Assembly: GCA_959347315.1 (NCBI GenBank)
Contig: OY365822.1
Location: 14,274,519 to 14,338,518, forward strand
Direction: 5' to 3'
DNA from: Bimastos eiseni
Taxonomy: Eukaryota > Annelida > Clitellata > Crassiclitellata > Lumbricidae
Length of the DNA: 64,000 nucleotides
Shown: piece by piece, positions 1 through 11,600 of the stretch
Numbering within the stretch: the first letter of the stretch is position 1
Layout: each line of letters opens with the position of its first letter
Position numbers and translations under genes: made by a program
The notes under the pieces: generated by a model
Seen by the model: only the letters and a program-made list of their open reading frames with translations
Database searches by the model: none
What the model was told of the DNA's origin: nothing

Positions 1-420
1 CCAACTCTACAACCACGTGGTTCCTAAAGTCCGTGGTTCCCTAAGTCCAGCTCTCCTCTGCAGTGTATTCATACAAACAGCCTATTCGTTCCGTATCGCT
101 CCACCCTTTCTCTGTCTTTCTCTTTGCCCATCTCCTCGTGGCACTCGCTACTTCTTTTTGTCTGTCTGTATGCCTGTCTGTCACCTTCCACCTATCTCTA
201 CTCTCTTCTACATCTCAGTTTGTCTGTTTGTCTGTCCATTAACCTGTGTGTAAGTCTCTATCTCTCTCTTGGCTACCAACTACACATACATACATGTTAT
301 GCAGGCCAGCATGCATATATGCATACATACATAGAAATGTACATACAAACAGTCATACACCGGGAATTCCCAAGCGGATGGGTTTTTACGTCGGTTTAAA
401 ATAATTCTGTGCTTGGAAAA
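1..420 (+). repeat. Pyrimidine-rich dispersed repeat, copy 1
   Basis: (CTGT/CTCT)n-type DNA, followed by CATACATA and a short ending GGAATTCC...GGATGGGTTTTT. It has a similar layout to 1785-2235. Confidence 0.45.
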
Positions 421-559
421 CAAGCACTTGTAGACAGTCGGCTGCACATGTCTATAATAATTATAACAATGATAATTAATTTTACGACTTCAGGCAGCGA
501 CATTAGTGTTTAAAATGGAAAGTACGTGTCAAATATCTGCTTAAGTGTGTGCACTCTGT

Positions 560-630
560 CAGTGCATGTCTCAAGTCTGGATAAAGGAGGAGAGCGACGT
601 AAATGATGTTTGTTATCACAGTAATTTAAA
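560..630 (+). repeat. Dispersed TIR-like repeat R1 (CCAGTCCCAAGCCTGGATAA core)
   Basis: CAGTGCATG, AAGTCTGGATAAAGGAGGAG, GCGACG and TTGTTATCACA occur in the order seen in all R1 copies. Confidence 0.6.
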
Positions 631-639
631 ACGTGTAAT

Positions 640-1784
640 TTAATTACATTTTCACCAGTAATTGGTAATTTGCAATTCAATAGAATGTCATCCGGTCATT
701 AGAGTCGCCCATCCCGGGCCCATGTTGGGACTTTAGATTTCGTGCATATCCGAGGAGTTTCTATACGGGGTCGGGGGTTAGGGTAGCATGTGTAATTTGA
801 CATATCACAATTAAGGTTCTTTGCATATAATGCAGTCAAACTATGTCACAAATCGAGATGATTTAGATTCATTTTTCGAAAATATAGTCGAAAAATTTGT
901 GGTAAACAGGAGCCCAAAATGTACTTTATTTGGCATCAAATTCTTAAAATTGCGCAGGCTTCTGGGGTTCCGTCCCAGACCCCGATAGAGAACTCGCCTA
1001 GTCGTTACGGCTTAGCACGCTCCCCCATACCCCTAGTCGTTATGGACCCTTTGCCCCCCTCCCCCACAACCTCGAAGCTCTGGCGACGCCACTACCGCCT
1101 GTTTTTTGCCCAACCCTGCAAAAAAAATATTTTAGGGCGCGAAAAGTGACGATGTGCCACTAGGTGTAGTCGACCAACAGCAGCATATAGGCCTACATAC
1201 ATACATACATAAGTTGAAAATCGAAATACGAGGGGACGAATACAGGAAACGGCGAAGGGAGAAAAAGGAATGGTAGAATTAAGGGAATTATGTGGGAAAG
1301 GGTCGAGGTTAAAAAGGACGATAGGAGAGATGAAAGAGATGGAAACGATATGATACTCAGCTACGAGAATAGAGCTAAATGAACGACGCAATGAAACCAG
1401 CATAACCAGTCATATAGATGGCGTATCTCTGTGGTCTGCACGATGTTTATACTTCACAACGCCAATAATATACAATACAATACAACCAACACTTATATTG
1501 CGCCTTATAAAACAGAGTCTTAATTAAAGGCGTGTTACATAAACAGCCAAATGTCATTTGTAGGAGAAAACTTTGTCAGCCTGACAGAACAGCCACCCAG
1601 CAGCTCTTAACGTAAGGCAGCTTCTCTTTGCATTATAGTGTCATTGGTTGTCCCTGTGACGTACATGCAAGTACCTTCAATCTGTCCGTAGGCCTATAAT
1701 TGTAACGCAACGTTCCTCTGTTTTATCATTTGACACGTTGTTGAGCTTAGCTGCCGCCACCTAGCCATCTTGCTGCAGCATATG
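640..1784. other. Gene-free interval
   Basis: No gene is supported. It holds a purine-rich tract at about 1215-1400 and an ACAATACAATAC tail-like stretch near 1470-1530 that resembles the 3' tail of the local L2/CR1-type LINEs. Confidence 0.4.
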
Positions 1785-1842
1785 GGTTTCGAAGTCCAGC
1801 TCTCCCCTACTGTCTCCTTCTCAAAATCTCAGTCGCTCTGTA

Positions 1843-1876
<34 letters not shown>

Positions 1877-2235
1877 GTCTCACTCTCTCCGCATGCCACT
1901 CACTCCGTCTTTCTCCGACTATCTGTTCATCTCTCTATCTGTCTCCCCACTCTTCCCCACTACGTCCCAATCGTCAATGTGTCTGTCCATCCATCGGCCG
2001 CATGTCAGTCTATTTGCCTCCCTGTTTGACTATATCTCTATTTCTATCTCTCTCTAGTCTATCCACTACACACACAAATGTATATGCTGACCTACATACA
2101 TATAGACATTCAAACATACGTACATCGGAAATTCTACCGGAAATTCACTATCGGGTGGTTTTATCCTTGGTTTTCATATAATTATGTGTTTATGAAACAT
2201 GTATGTCCGCTACAAATACGAGGACCGATCGCAAA
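1785..2235 (+). repeat. Pyrimidine-rich dispersed repeat, copy 2
   Basis: It has AGTCCAGCTCTCC, a (TC)n core, CATACATA and a GGAAATTC...GGGTGGTTTT end, in the same order as 1-420. The 62.37-62.73 kb (CTGT)n tract may be a further relative. Confidence 0.45.
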
Positions 2236-2847
2236 CGACTTCTCAGACGGACCAATCACATACGACTTCAGAATATTATATATTATGAGACCAATAGTTA
2301 CGCGTCATATTTTAATGTTGTTGCTTTGTCTGATGTAAGTTGCTAAACTTCTCTCATCATTGTTTGAGCAAACGTCAACTTTTGATACTTTGCGTCGCCC
2401 GAGCGATGATATTTTTTAAGAAGAAATTGAGTGATCCTACACTCTTTCCGTGATCAAGGACTGTCGCGTTTGAGTGTCAACACTCGACGGAGAGAGTAAG
2501 TCTAACTTATGTCTTGTTTTTTCACCCAATTTGCGGCAATGGCTGTCATTCAACGTATTTGCGGCAAGCAACTGTTGATAGGGTGCAGTCTGCCTTTACA
2601 TTAACAAATTAATCTTATTTTTGGAGCGCATTGGCCTATTAACTGAACTTACACACTAGTCACAAATTACAACAATTTAATCGGGATCATCGGGATGAAT
2701 AAGTAATTAGAAAACTATCTACACTTTGTACTAGCTAATTAATTAAATCCTAACGCATAGACCTAGTACCAAAAAAAATTGATGCTGTCTCCTAAGTTCA
2801 TCAATCAATACACGATCATCCAATCATCTCAAGGACCTTACATAGTA
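2236..2847. other. Gene-free interval
   Basis: Nothing recognisable is seen apart from AT-rich unique DNA. Confidence 0.4.
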
Positions 2848-2924
2848 ACCGGTAATGTGAACATTCGAACCCGTACCCTGCGCGCTAATAGACCAGTTCT
2901 CTAACTACTTGGCTACCGTGCCCC
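2848..2924 (-). repeat. tRNA-derived SINE fragment
   Basis: On the minus strand GGTAGCCAAGTAGTTAGAG resembles a Pol III A box and GGTTCGAAT a B box, with tRNA-like spacing. Mismatched stems argue against a functional tRNA. Confidence 0.55.
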
Positions 2925-3260
2925 AAGTGTGAATGCGATACGGCTTCATAACATGTCAGACAAATTTTGATAAGTTTTGTCAGTATTGAGAGTTTGACGC
3001 TGTTTAATAGGTGTCTAATATAACTTTCAATAAAAGCAAATGGTCCGCCTAATATGACTTTAATTCTAGTCTGATATTTATGTAGCGCCTACAGCGTCTT
3101 CCAAAGTAACTAATCGTGGGTGGTTGCTGCATTTTTTTCTTTTCTTTCTATCTTGGAATTTGATATCGCCCTTCTTACAAACTTTTTTGCTCAGAAGCGC
3201 AATTGCAGTTGTACTGCAGAGCAATTGCGTGAAATGGACTTGCTCAAATTCCCTACACAG

Positions 3261-3360
3261 TAACTGACGCCTCTGACGAGGGTCGAACACGCTCACTCAG
3301 TGCACACTGAGCGTTACGGACCGACCGCTCTAACCGATAAGCCACCGTGTCACACGGTGA
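3261..3360 (-). repeat. tRNA-derived SINE fragment
   Basis: On the minus strand GGTGGCTTATCGGTTAGAGC (A-box-like) and GTGTTCGACCCTCG (B-box-like) occur in order, with a CAC/GTG-rich edge. No acceptor stem forms. Confidence 0.55.
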
Positions 3361-4125
3361 CTTCATACACTAACCTAAATGACGTTGCATTATATAATAT
3401 ACGGAAATCATTTATATTCGATAGATTCTGAAGCGAATCGCAATGGTTGTTTTTCGACATTGCACCTATGAATGAATGCAACTGTGAGGGAGATCATGTC
3501 CATTAGAAACAGTCACTTACATGTAGTTAACTATCGGACTGTGTTGACAGATGACGCATCTTATGCATATGTATTATGTATAGATTATTTTATGATAATT
3601 GTTATAATCAGACATAACAGTTCTGGTGAAGTTGCTTTTCATGAGAATTTTCATGCAGTTTTTAAAGTTTTACTTAGGCCGCTGCTTTCCATATAAAAGT
3701 TTTAGTGTGCAAATCATTTCCAAAACAAAGCAAGAGCCAACGCTTGATTACAAGTGCAGACGCATACGTACTTAGTTGTCAGAGCGTTTGAGTTCAATTC
3801 CATAACTCTTCTTCTAGCTCCTTCTGCTGAGTAACTGAAAACATGTTGGGGTCAGGTCTTGACCCCTACCGCACTTCCAAGGCATCAATGGGCCGTCTTT
3901 TAATGCGAGGAGTGTAGTAAAATAGACAGCTTCAATATTAACAGCAATTCCACCATTGTGAACATTTAATTATGGCAACACTCGCGTATTTGCAACGTTT
4001 CGTCTATGGTCTCTGGGCCAATATAGGACAACATTTCACACGGTAGCCAATAACTCGAAGAAATCTGGCCTAGAAAAACATATCATATACGTTCTACAAA
4101 TGTGGGCATGTGAGGTCATTTACGG

Positions 4126-4495
4126 CAGCGGTTTCCCAACCTTCTTTTTTGTTGCACCCCGAAACTTAACCAAATATTTTTGTGCGTACCCCCAACAGAA
4201 AAACTTTGTCAGAAACGTTCTTTTTGAATTTATTTAATTGGAATAGATAATTAGAATCAGAATATTGGCTATAATATTGTTAATGAATTATGCTAAATTC
4301 ACTATATTAATATTATTATTGTTGTACAGTGCACTTTGAACAGTACAGCTGAGTACACAACAAAAGCGATTAATATCTGTTTCTGCACGAAGTGTTTTTT
4401 CTAGATTTCAAAATTTTTATTTTGCCGCCCTTACCCCTCGGCAACAGCTGGCGTGCCCCTACAGGAGTACGCGTACCACCGGTTGAAAACCGCTG
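4126..4495. mobile_element. hAT-type MITE (copy 1)
   Basis: Terminal inverted repeats CAGCGGTTTCCCAACC and GGTTGAAAACCGCTG flank 370 bp. The flanking 8-mers ATTTACGG and ATCTACGG form a near-perfect 8-bp target-site duplication, diagnostic for hAT. Confidence 0.8.
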
Positions 4496-4713
4496 ATCTA
4501 CGGTTCTCTGGCACACACTAGGTGATTGGTTTGAAAGCTCATCTTGTGACACTGAGAGCTCGGTTTCGAAACTCCTCTGTGTAGGTCCACACATCATCTG
4601 TATATGGACCTTAAGCTATATTTAGTCCTTCACTCATACATTCTCAGCGCCCTAAATTGATGCCTGTTTAATAAATTGTGGAGCTTAATAAATGCAGGAA
4701 AACAATGCTGATT

Positions 4714-5220
4714 AGGGGCCATCCCCTACGTATTACGTACGTAGCTATTGGGAGGGATTTCGAATTTCTGCGATTTTGCGTACTGGTTCGTATGGTAAGG
4801 GACGTGGGTCCCTAAAATCTGTACGTACGCAAATATGACTGTCTAATTATTACATCGACAATACGGAACATTATAATCAGAACTGTAAACTCAATCAGAG
4901 TCTATGTTCTTGTTTAATTTATATATGTAAGCCAAGCACTAAAACTTCTTAAAATGTAAGTGTTGTAAGTGTTTACTTCTTTGTAACAGTTCAAACATTT
5001 AAGCTGTTAATTATATATGCTGCTTAACAAAAATAAATAGCCTGTGGTAAAATTAAGGTCTTTCATATGACTTTGGATAGCCTTTGGAATGGGAGCGGTA
5101 GAGCCTAAATGTACGTACGCATGTGGAGGGTCTCCACGACATGTACACGGTGCAACAGAGGGGATGAAGGATTTAAGAAATTCCGATTTTTTTGCGTACG
5201 TAATTTATGGATGGGGCCCT
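4714..5220. mobile_element. MITE with AGGGGCC-type inverted termini
   Basis: The left end AGGGGCCATCCCCTACGTAT and the right end (complement) AGGGCCCCATCCATAAATTA share further TACGTACG and GCGATTT matches inward. No coding capacity is seen and no superfamily is assigned. Confidence 0.55.
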
Positions 5221-5349
5221 TATGCTGTATCATTATGATAATAGCGACAAATAATATCTGTTCAAACTTTCCTCGTGTAACGTATGCACAAATTCAAGAG
5301 ACCTATGAACTCTCAGTTCCAACCGTTATCACAGCGCGCATTGCAGGGA

Positions 5350-6010
5350 TGTGGTCTCGAGACCACGGTCTTGGTCTCGAGACGGTCTTGAGACCGGAAA
5401 ACTGAGGTCTTGGTCTCGGATCATCTGTCTTGGTCTCGGTCTTGAATGGGTCGGTCTTGGTCTTGGTCTCAGAGTAATGGTCTTGGGAATGGTCTACGTC
5501 TTAGATTATCGTTCTTGGCCGTTTGTCGTATAAGCCATATTTTGATATTTGTCGGTTATTTTCGATTATTGGAGACACCGGATCTTTAGGTCCGACGCGA
5601 TTATTATTGATTTATGGCGTGCTGCCCACGGTAACAGGACAATTACTCACCGCACAGTTACCCCCGGACAATTACCCCCGGAAAACTACTCACGATGCAA
5701 ATAACCCCCCGGACAATAATTTTTGGAATAGTACAAGGGTAAGACACGAAATACATACATACATACATACATACATACATGCATACATACATACATACAT
5801 GAATATTCTTCAGGACTAAAATTATTGTTTTAAGCGTGTTGTTCCGTTTTAGCGTCTTAATAGATTGAATTGTTTTTAAAAAGAGTATCGGTCTTGGTCT
5901 TGGTCTCGGACTATCGGTCTCGGTCTTGTTCTTGGTCTCGGACCACCGATCTTGGTCTTGGTCTTGGACCTCTCGGTCTTGGTCTCGAGGTTTTGGTCTC
6001 GTACCCAACA
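5350..6010. repeat. GGTCTTGGTCTCG minisatellite, split by an inserted block
   Basis: Two arrays of degenerate GGTCTTGGTCTCG(G/A) units lie at about 5350-5490 and 5885-6005. Between them are a (GGACAATTACCCCC)n-like block at about 5636-5720 and a CATA microsatellite. A faint relative lies at about 28865-28965. Confidence 0.7.
5750..5802 (+). repeat. (CATA)n microsatellite
   Basis: A run of CATA/CATG units with few interruptions. Confidence 0.9.
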
Positions 6011-6655
6011 CTGACGCATTGTAACCATTTCAACTGCACGTCAAATGCACCACTGGTCGCAATTTCAGCAATTATTCTTAAAAAATCTTGCATGGATTTC
6101 TCCAAATGGCTGCAGTGGTGTCATTAATAAGGTGGTGGTGGTGGTAAGGATGATGATGATTTCTTAACTATTTCTGGTCCAGGAAAGTATGGGCCCAGGC
6201 CTACCGCTTATAGATCATGTTGCCTGCGTCCTTATTTCTCTCACGAAGCATCTGGTCGACGTCCATGCATCCCATTATTGCAAAATATATTGTCCTAATA
6301 TCATCCATGAGCGTATAATAAATGAAAAATGAGATTTGCCTAGAAATTTCCATTCATTTTGCATAGGCGTTGAAATATGCTCTAATTCCAACTGTTCAAA
6401 AATATCCATTTCAAATACTAATTAGTCGGCTTACGTTATATCTGTCACAATATTATATGCACAAAGAATGCGCTGCGTTGCAGTTCATTATGTTTTAAGA
6501 ATTATCCGACGAATTATTAGGGTATTGCATGGATCTCTCCAGAAAGTGGATTTATCCGTCTAAACGTTCAATGCAACAGCGCATTCTTATATTGTAAGAA
6601 GTGGGATGATAATTGACTGGTTCATGGGATGCAGCTTACATTCTTATATAATGTA
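6011..6655. other. Gene-free interval
   Basis: It contains a (GGTGGT)(GATGAT) run at about 6131-6160. Nothing else is recognisable. Confidence 0.35.
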
Positions 6656-6720
6656 TGCTGAACATGATCATAATAAAAGAAACTTCTTTGGTGTTTTTGA
6701 CTTTCAGCGATCATCGTCAA

Positions 6721-6915
6721 TGAGTCATAGGCCCTACTCGATGTCAATCAAGATTCAAGATGTTGTCATTGGAGTAAAACTGTAGGAGATCGTTCGACTG
6801 GTTTTGAAAATGAAAGAAGATCATGTTTCATGTTCAAAAGAAGATAGACGTACACTCTGGTCTGCAAACTTAACCCACATAATATCAGCATTTTTTGCTT
6901 ACAGCGTTCGTGCAA
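6721..6915 (+). other. Short ORF-like block conserved between the duplication copies
   Basis: Copy 2 has a 66-codon frame (20095-20295, MSHRTYSMPIKIQDIVV start), preceded by an acceptor-like TTTTTGACTTTCAG. In copy 1 the same frame has TAG instead of CAG after 20 codons. No homology is recognised. It may be exonic, or simply retained duplicate DNA. Confidence 0.3.
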
Positions 6916-7398
6916 TTATTAATCAGGTCCCCTGTTTTGTTCAATCTGTCTGCAGCATATGCCCACATGTAGCCTAGTAAGCCTACGCCTGCCTTTCACG
7001 TTTCTTGGACTGCTCTGTATACATCGTTGATCTATTGATACTCGTAATTTAAGTAAAATATTATATCGCCATTTATTTAACAGAGGTCCTTTATTAGTAA
7101 TCATCTCAATTATGTCAACATGTTAGTAGGAACAGAAATAATTATGATCGTCAAGGAAACTAGAAAATTAAGATAATCACCAATGTGAATACACGACAAA
7201 CATATTCAAAGCAAAGCATATCCCAAAGACACATCACTGAGAACGAATATTTTTAAACTTTGGTTCTCTAATATTTAAATGATCCGTTGTCGTAGAAATG
7301 AAACATTCAGTTGGTGAACATTGCAAGACGGTTCTCGTATAATAGAACACGAGACATTTGCAAACATGATTCTATTGCTCTCTGTGGGTTTTTTTTTC

Positions 7399-7400
7399 TC

Positions 7401-7499
<99 letters not shown>

Positions 7500-7502
7500 C
7501 TG

Positions 7503-7574
<72 letters not shown>

Positions 7575-7605
7575 GATCTATCTATCGATCTATCTTTATC
7601 TATCT
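7399..7605 (+). repeat. (TATC)n microsatellite
   Basis: About 200 bp of TATC/TCTA units with one CTCTG interruption near 7498 and GATC variants near 7575-7590. Open frames across it are artefacts. Confidence 0.95.
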
Positions 7606-7683
7606 GTTCAGAGGTGCATTTACAGAAAATGGGGCCCAAGGCGCAAACATTTTGGGGGCCAACTGAACTTATACACCGAGTCT

Positions 7684-7760
7684 GAGGGGCCGTTTATTAA
7701 TGACGTCGCGCACCCATTGAAGGGGTCATACATCTGTGACGATTTGTGACGAAGGAAAGT
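7684..7760. mobile_element. Single end of a related GGGGCCGT-type MITE
   Basis: GAGGGGCCGTTTATTAATGA followed by CGTCGCGC and repeated TGTGACG motifs resembles a TIR. No partner end is found. Confidence 0.35.
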
Positions 7761-8154
7761 GAATCTGAGACATGTGACGTCGTGTCATCACATCAAATAT
7801 CATCACATCGAAATAAACAACTTTATTTAAAAATTTCATTCAATTAAACAGTGAACCAACTTCTAGAAGCTCATAAAACGCAGCCTTCGCTCTTACCAGT
7901 TACCAAAACAGCTATTCGAGCCAGTGGATATTTACAGTAACAAAGCAATTATGAATTACCACACTACACTTGTCATGCAAATGTCAATCGCGCGTATCCA
8001 ATTCAATCAGCTTTGTGATAGCCTTGGGATGTCTTCTGCTGTTCTTTCCTCACTTATTTGCCTTGAGGATCTCTTGCCAATGAAAGCATGCACAGAAGAT
8101 GTAAACCGTAACGAGTCGATATGAAGATACTAAGCTCTGCAAAAAAACTGGTGG

Positions 8155-8285
8155 GTCGAAATTGGTCCGGGTTTGGGACCCGATCCAAACCGACCAACCA
8201 GTGACTTGACCAGACCCGATCCGCCTAATCTATGGATATTCGTGACCCGACCCTGCCCGATTCGCTGATCGATCTGACCCGTGGA
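8155..8285 (+). repeat. Degenerate GACCCGACC minisatellite upstream of gene A
   Basis: Units such as GACCCGATCC, GACCCGACC and GATCTGACCCG recur. The same block lies upstream of gene B at 21945-22080. Confidence 0.6.
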
Positions 8286-8436
8286 CAGCTCTGAGTAAGA
8301 TATGATTTTAACTTAGTCTACGGTATGTCCAAGAATATCACCAAATGCAATGATATGGTTCATGCCGTATTCTGGCATATCGCTACCGAATTTCCCATGC
8401 GTATTGTGTAGCCTGCATATTTAATTAGCTGCAACA

Positions 8437-8610
8437 TCGTGTATCTTGTTGATGAATAGAAATTGTGTATTTTTTATCATTAGAAATTTATTTTTTATAA
8501 ATAGAAAGTGTGTATCTTGTTGATAAATGGAAATTGTGTATTTTTTTAAAATAGCAAATGTGTTTTTTCATAAATAGATAAATGTGTATTTTTTAAATAC
8601 ATTTGTTTAA
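8437..8610 (+). repeat. Imperfect tandem repeat upstream of gene A
   Basis: Variants of a roughly 25-35-nt unit with GTGTAT(CTTGTTGAT)AAATAGAAATT recur about five times. Copy B has about two. It lies in the putative leader intron. Confidence 0.55.
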
Positions 8611-8627
8611 ATTAATTTTTATTTTAT

Positions 8628-8639
8628 TTTATTTCGCAG
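8628..8639 (+). promoter_or_regulatory. Putative 3' splice acceptor in the 5' leader of gene A
   Basis: TTTTATTTCGCAG follows a long T-rich tract 58 nt before the ATG. The same acceptor and exon start (ATACTG(G/A)ACCGATAGAATAC) occur before gene B. This suggests a 5' UTR intron or trans-splice site. Confidence 0.5.
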
Positions 8640-8697
8640 ATACTGGACCGATAGAATACTCGGTAATCTGCTATATCGAATACTGAAGCACACAACG

Positions 8698-11600
8698 ATG
8701 GGTAACAAAAACTCAGTACAAAAGTCTGCGAGTTGGTCCGATGACATACGGTTCGCGCGATATGTCAGAACAATGATAGATCGCGGAGGTGATATTAATG
8801 CGGTCGACAGAAATGGTGACGCTGCCCTTCATCTTGTTGCCAGAAAAGATCATTTAGATGTTGCAAGGGTTTTACTGAGAAACAACGCAGATGTTAATAT
8901 TCGCAATGCTTCATTTAAAACGCCTCTTCATTTGGCTGCTGAAATGGATTACGCGGAATTAGTGAAAGCGCTGATAGATCACGATGGTGAAATCAATGCG
9001 ATTGACATAAATGGCAACACTGCTCTTCATCTCGCAGCAAGCAATGGCCATATCGCAGTTGTAAACGTCTTACTCAATCTGAGTACGGAAAGTGATTGGC
9101 AGATTCGTTCACTGCACAGAGCTCTTAAAGTTGAATTTAGACATTCGCGACATTCCCTCAGAAAAACGTATGACGTTGATCAGACTTCAAAGAAAGTCGC
9201 AGCACAAGGCGAAAATTAGGAAATCGCGAATGTTAGCGATTGTTCAACTGTCGATGCAGTGTTTGTCGGTCCAGCGACACCACATGTGAACAATGGAAAC
9301 AAATATATATTTAAAGGAGTAAATGTTAATGCTTGTAACGACGCCAAGATGACTCCACTTCATTTGGCCTGTCAAAATGGTCACACATCGATTGTTGAAG
9401 TTTTGCTGAACAACAATGCTATTGTGGACATTATGAAACAAACTCATCAAACACCGTTGTATCTTGCCGCCAAAAATGGTCATGCAACTGTCTCGGATCT
9501 ATTACTGCGCCGCGGCGTTTGCGGTTTCGTAGATATCATTTATGGATATAGGACACCATTGCAAGTTGCCATCGACTATGGTCACACAGAAGTTATTGAA
9601 ATAATCATGAAACACAGCAACAGAATGCTTGAGAATTTAGCCAAAGACGGAAAGAACTCATCAGAAAATACAAGACGAATGCCAGTTGAATTTCAGAATA
9701 CCCATGGTCGATGTGTTTCTGCTGAAATTATTTGGACTGAAAGAAACATATACCTACCTAAATGGACAAATAGAGACAAAAACGGCCAGAAAATGCTTCA
9801 GCTCTTGCTTAGTGTAGATCAATGTATGCATTCAGAGAACGATTTTGCTGACTGCTTTAATTCGTTTCTATTTGAAATCCATCCTGATGTTTTTGAAGAT
9901 GAAGATCTAACTGACGTAGCAAAATGCAGGATGAATTTCAGAACAGTGGCACAACTGCTAATTAACTCGAGTAACTCTGTTGTACACCATCAGACCTTAC
10001 TTAATACCTTCATTCACGATGTGATAAGAGAGAGTAATGAAAGAAGGTCTACGTATAATATTTGTCATGGTATTGAGTCGAACAGGCTACGTTTACAGAA
10101 TGATATCATGAACGACTTGATAAAATTGTTATTAGAGAAAGGAGCGGACTTCAACACGAGGAATGATGCTGGCGAAACGCCCTTGATAACTCTATCTCGG
10201 TGCGCCGATTGTGATGCCATTAACATTTTGTTTGACTGGGAGGAAACATCAGGAATGAAACTCGACATTAATGCAAGAGACCTATATGGAGCAACCGCTC
10301 TGATTAGAGCAGTTGAATTGAACCATGTCTCAGTAGTGCAGTTACTGCTAAGCCATAATACTTCCGTGAATATGTCCAATTATTGCGGATTTACTGCCTT
10401 GCACGCAGCTATCTATGAGCCAAATGCGAACTGGTTTGATTTGAATTTCTTCTACATGGGGCTTCGTCGATTGTTTGGCATTAGTAATCGCGATATTAGC
10501 CGCAAGGACGAGCCTACCTGGAGAAATGAACCGTTAAGCCCATATACAGAGATTGGTCGGATACAGAAGTTTTTCGAATGTCACAAGAAAACTGTTCGAG
10601 CTAAGGAAGAAATGATTAGATTGCTTATTGACAATGATGAAACGGATGTGAATGTCATTGACTACAGAGGAAATACGCCACTTGATTTGGCAGTAAAGTC
10701 TTCCAAACGAATCACTTTAGCGACTTTCGAAGCACTTAAGAATCGCGGAGCCATACGTAACTTACTTGAACCGGAAGAGAATGAATCAGTTGAAGCTGCA
10801 GTTGTTGATGAGAGAGGTCAAAATCCACTTCATCGACTGATCAACGCTTGTTTTTTATATTGCGATTGGCGTGATCTAAAGAAATCGCGTTTCCTGATTA
10901 ATAGAGTTCTCTCAAGGCAACAGAATTTCAGACATTTAGCCACATCAACAGATAACAAAGGAAGAACTCCACTTCACTACGCTGTCGTGCCTCCATTCGT
11001 CTTCAAAGCGATGGCTAACAACCCTATGGATTGTAACTACACACATGTAGTGAGGACGCTATTAAGATTGGGTTCAAGTGTAAATGCAACGGACATGTAC
11101 GGAAAAACCCCTTTACATTACGCAGGACTGGATGATACGTACAAGCTTCTCGTTCATTACAGAGCTAACGAAAGCCAAAAAGACAAATACGGATACACAC
11201 CTAAAGATCTCATGAAGCTGCGACAATCGGCGTGGGTCGCCGAAAACAACGCATGGGTTTTGGCAATCGAATGTAATGATTTGGACGCATTCTTAGATAT
11301 TGCTCAAATACTCAACACGAACCATGTGACAGAATTAACAAAGTATAGATTTCTTGAATCGGTTCGAATTAACTCCCAATCACATCGCCCTAAAGAATCT
11401 TCAGAAAAAGCAATTTGGAAGATTTGGACCCAAAATGAATTTTTTCGCCTCAACAGACGCCTAAATCAACTTAACCCGTCAATACAACGCTTCATGGATC
11501 GTTTGGCGGATGGTATAAAGGAAAAGGATGAACGATTTGAGTGTCAACCGATTTTAGTTGGAAGTGCTGAAGAAGGAACAAGAGTTGTCATTTCAGCTGA

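Noticed and set aside
2848..3360. Functional tRNA genes
   Set aside because: Box A and B matches exist but the acceptor and anticodon stems do not pair; better explained as SINE fragments.
5658..6127. Frames rich in RPRP, DQD and GLGL
   Set aside because: They read the GGTCTTGGTCTCG minisatellite in different frames; no start, splice or homology evidence.
7311..7749. Two 120-140-codon Ser/Ile/Tyr/Leu-repeat frames
   Set aside because: They are translations of the (TATC)n microsatellite.
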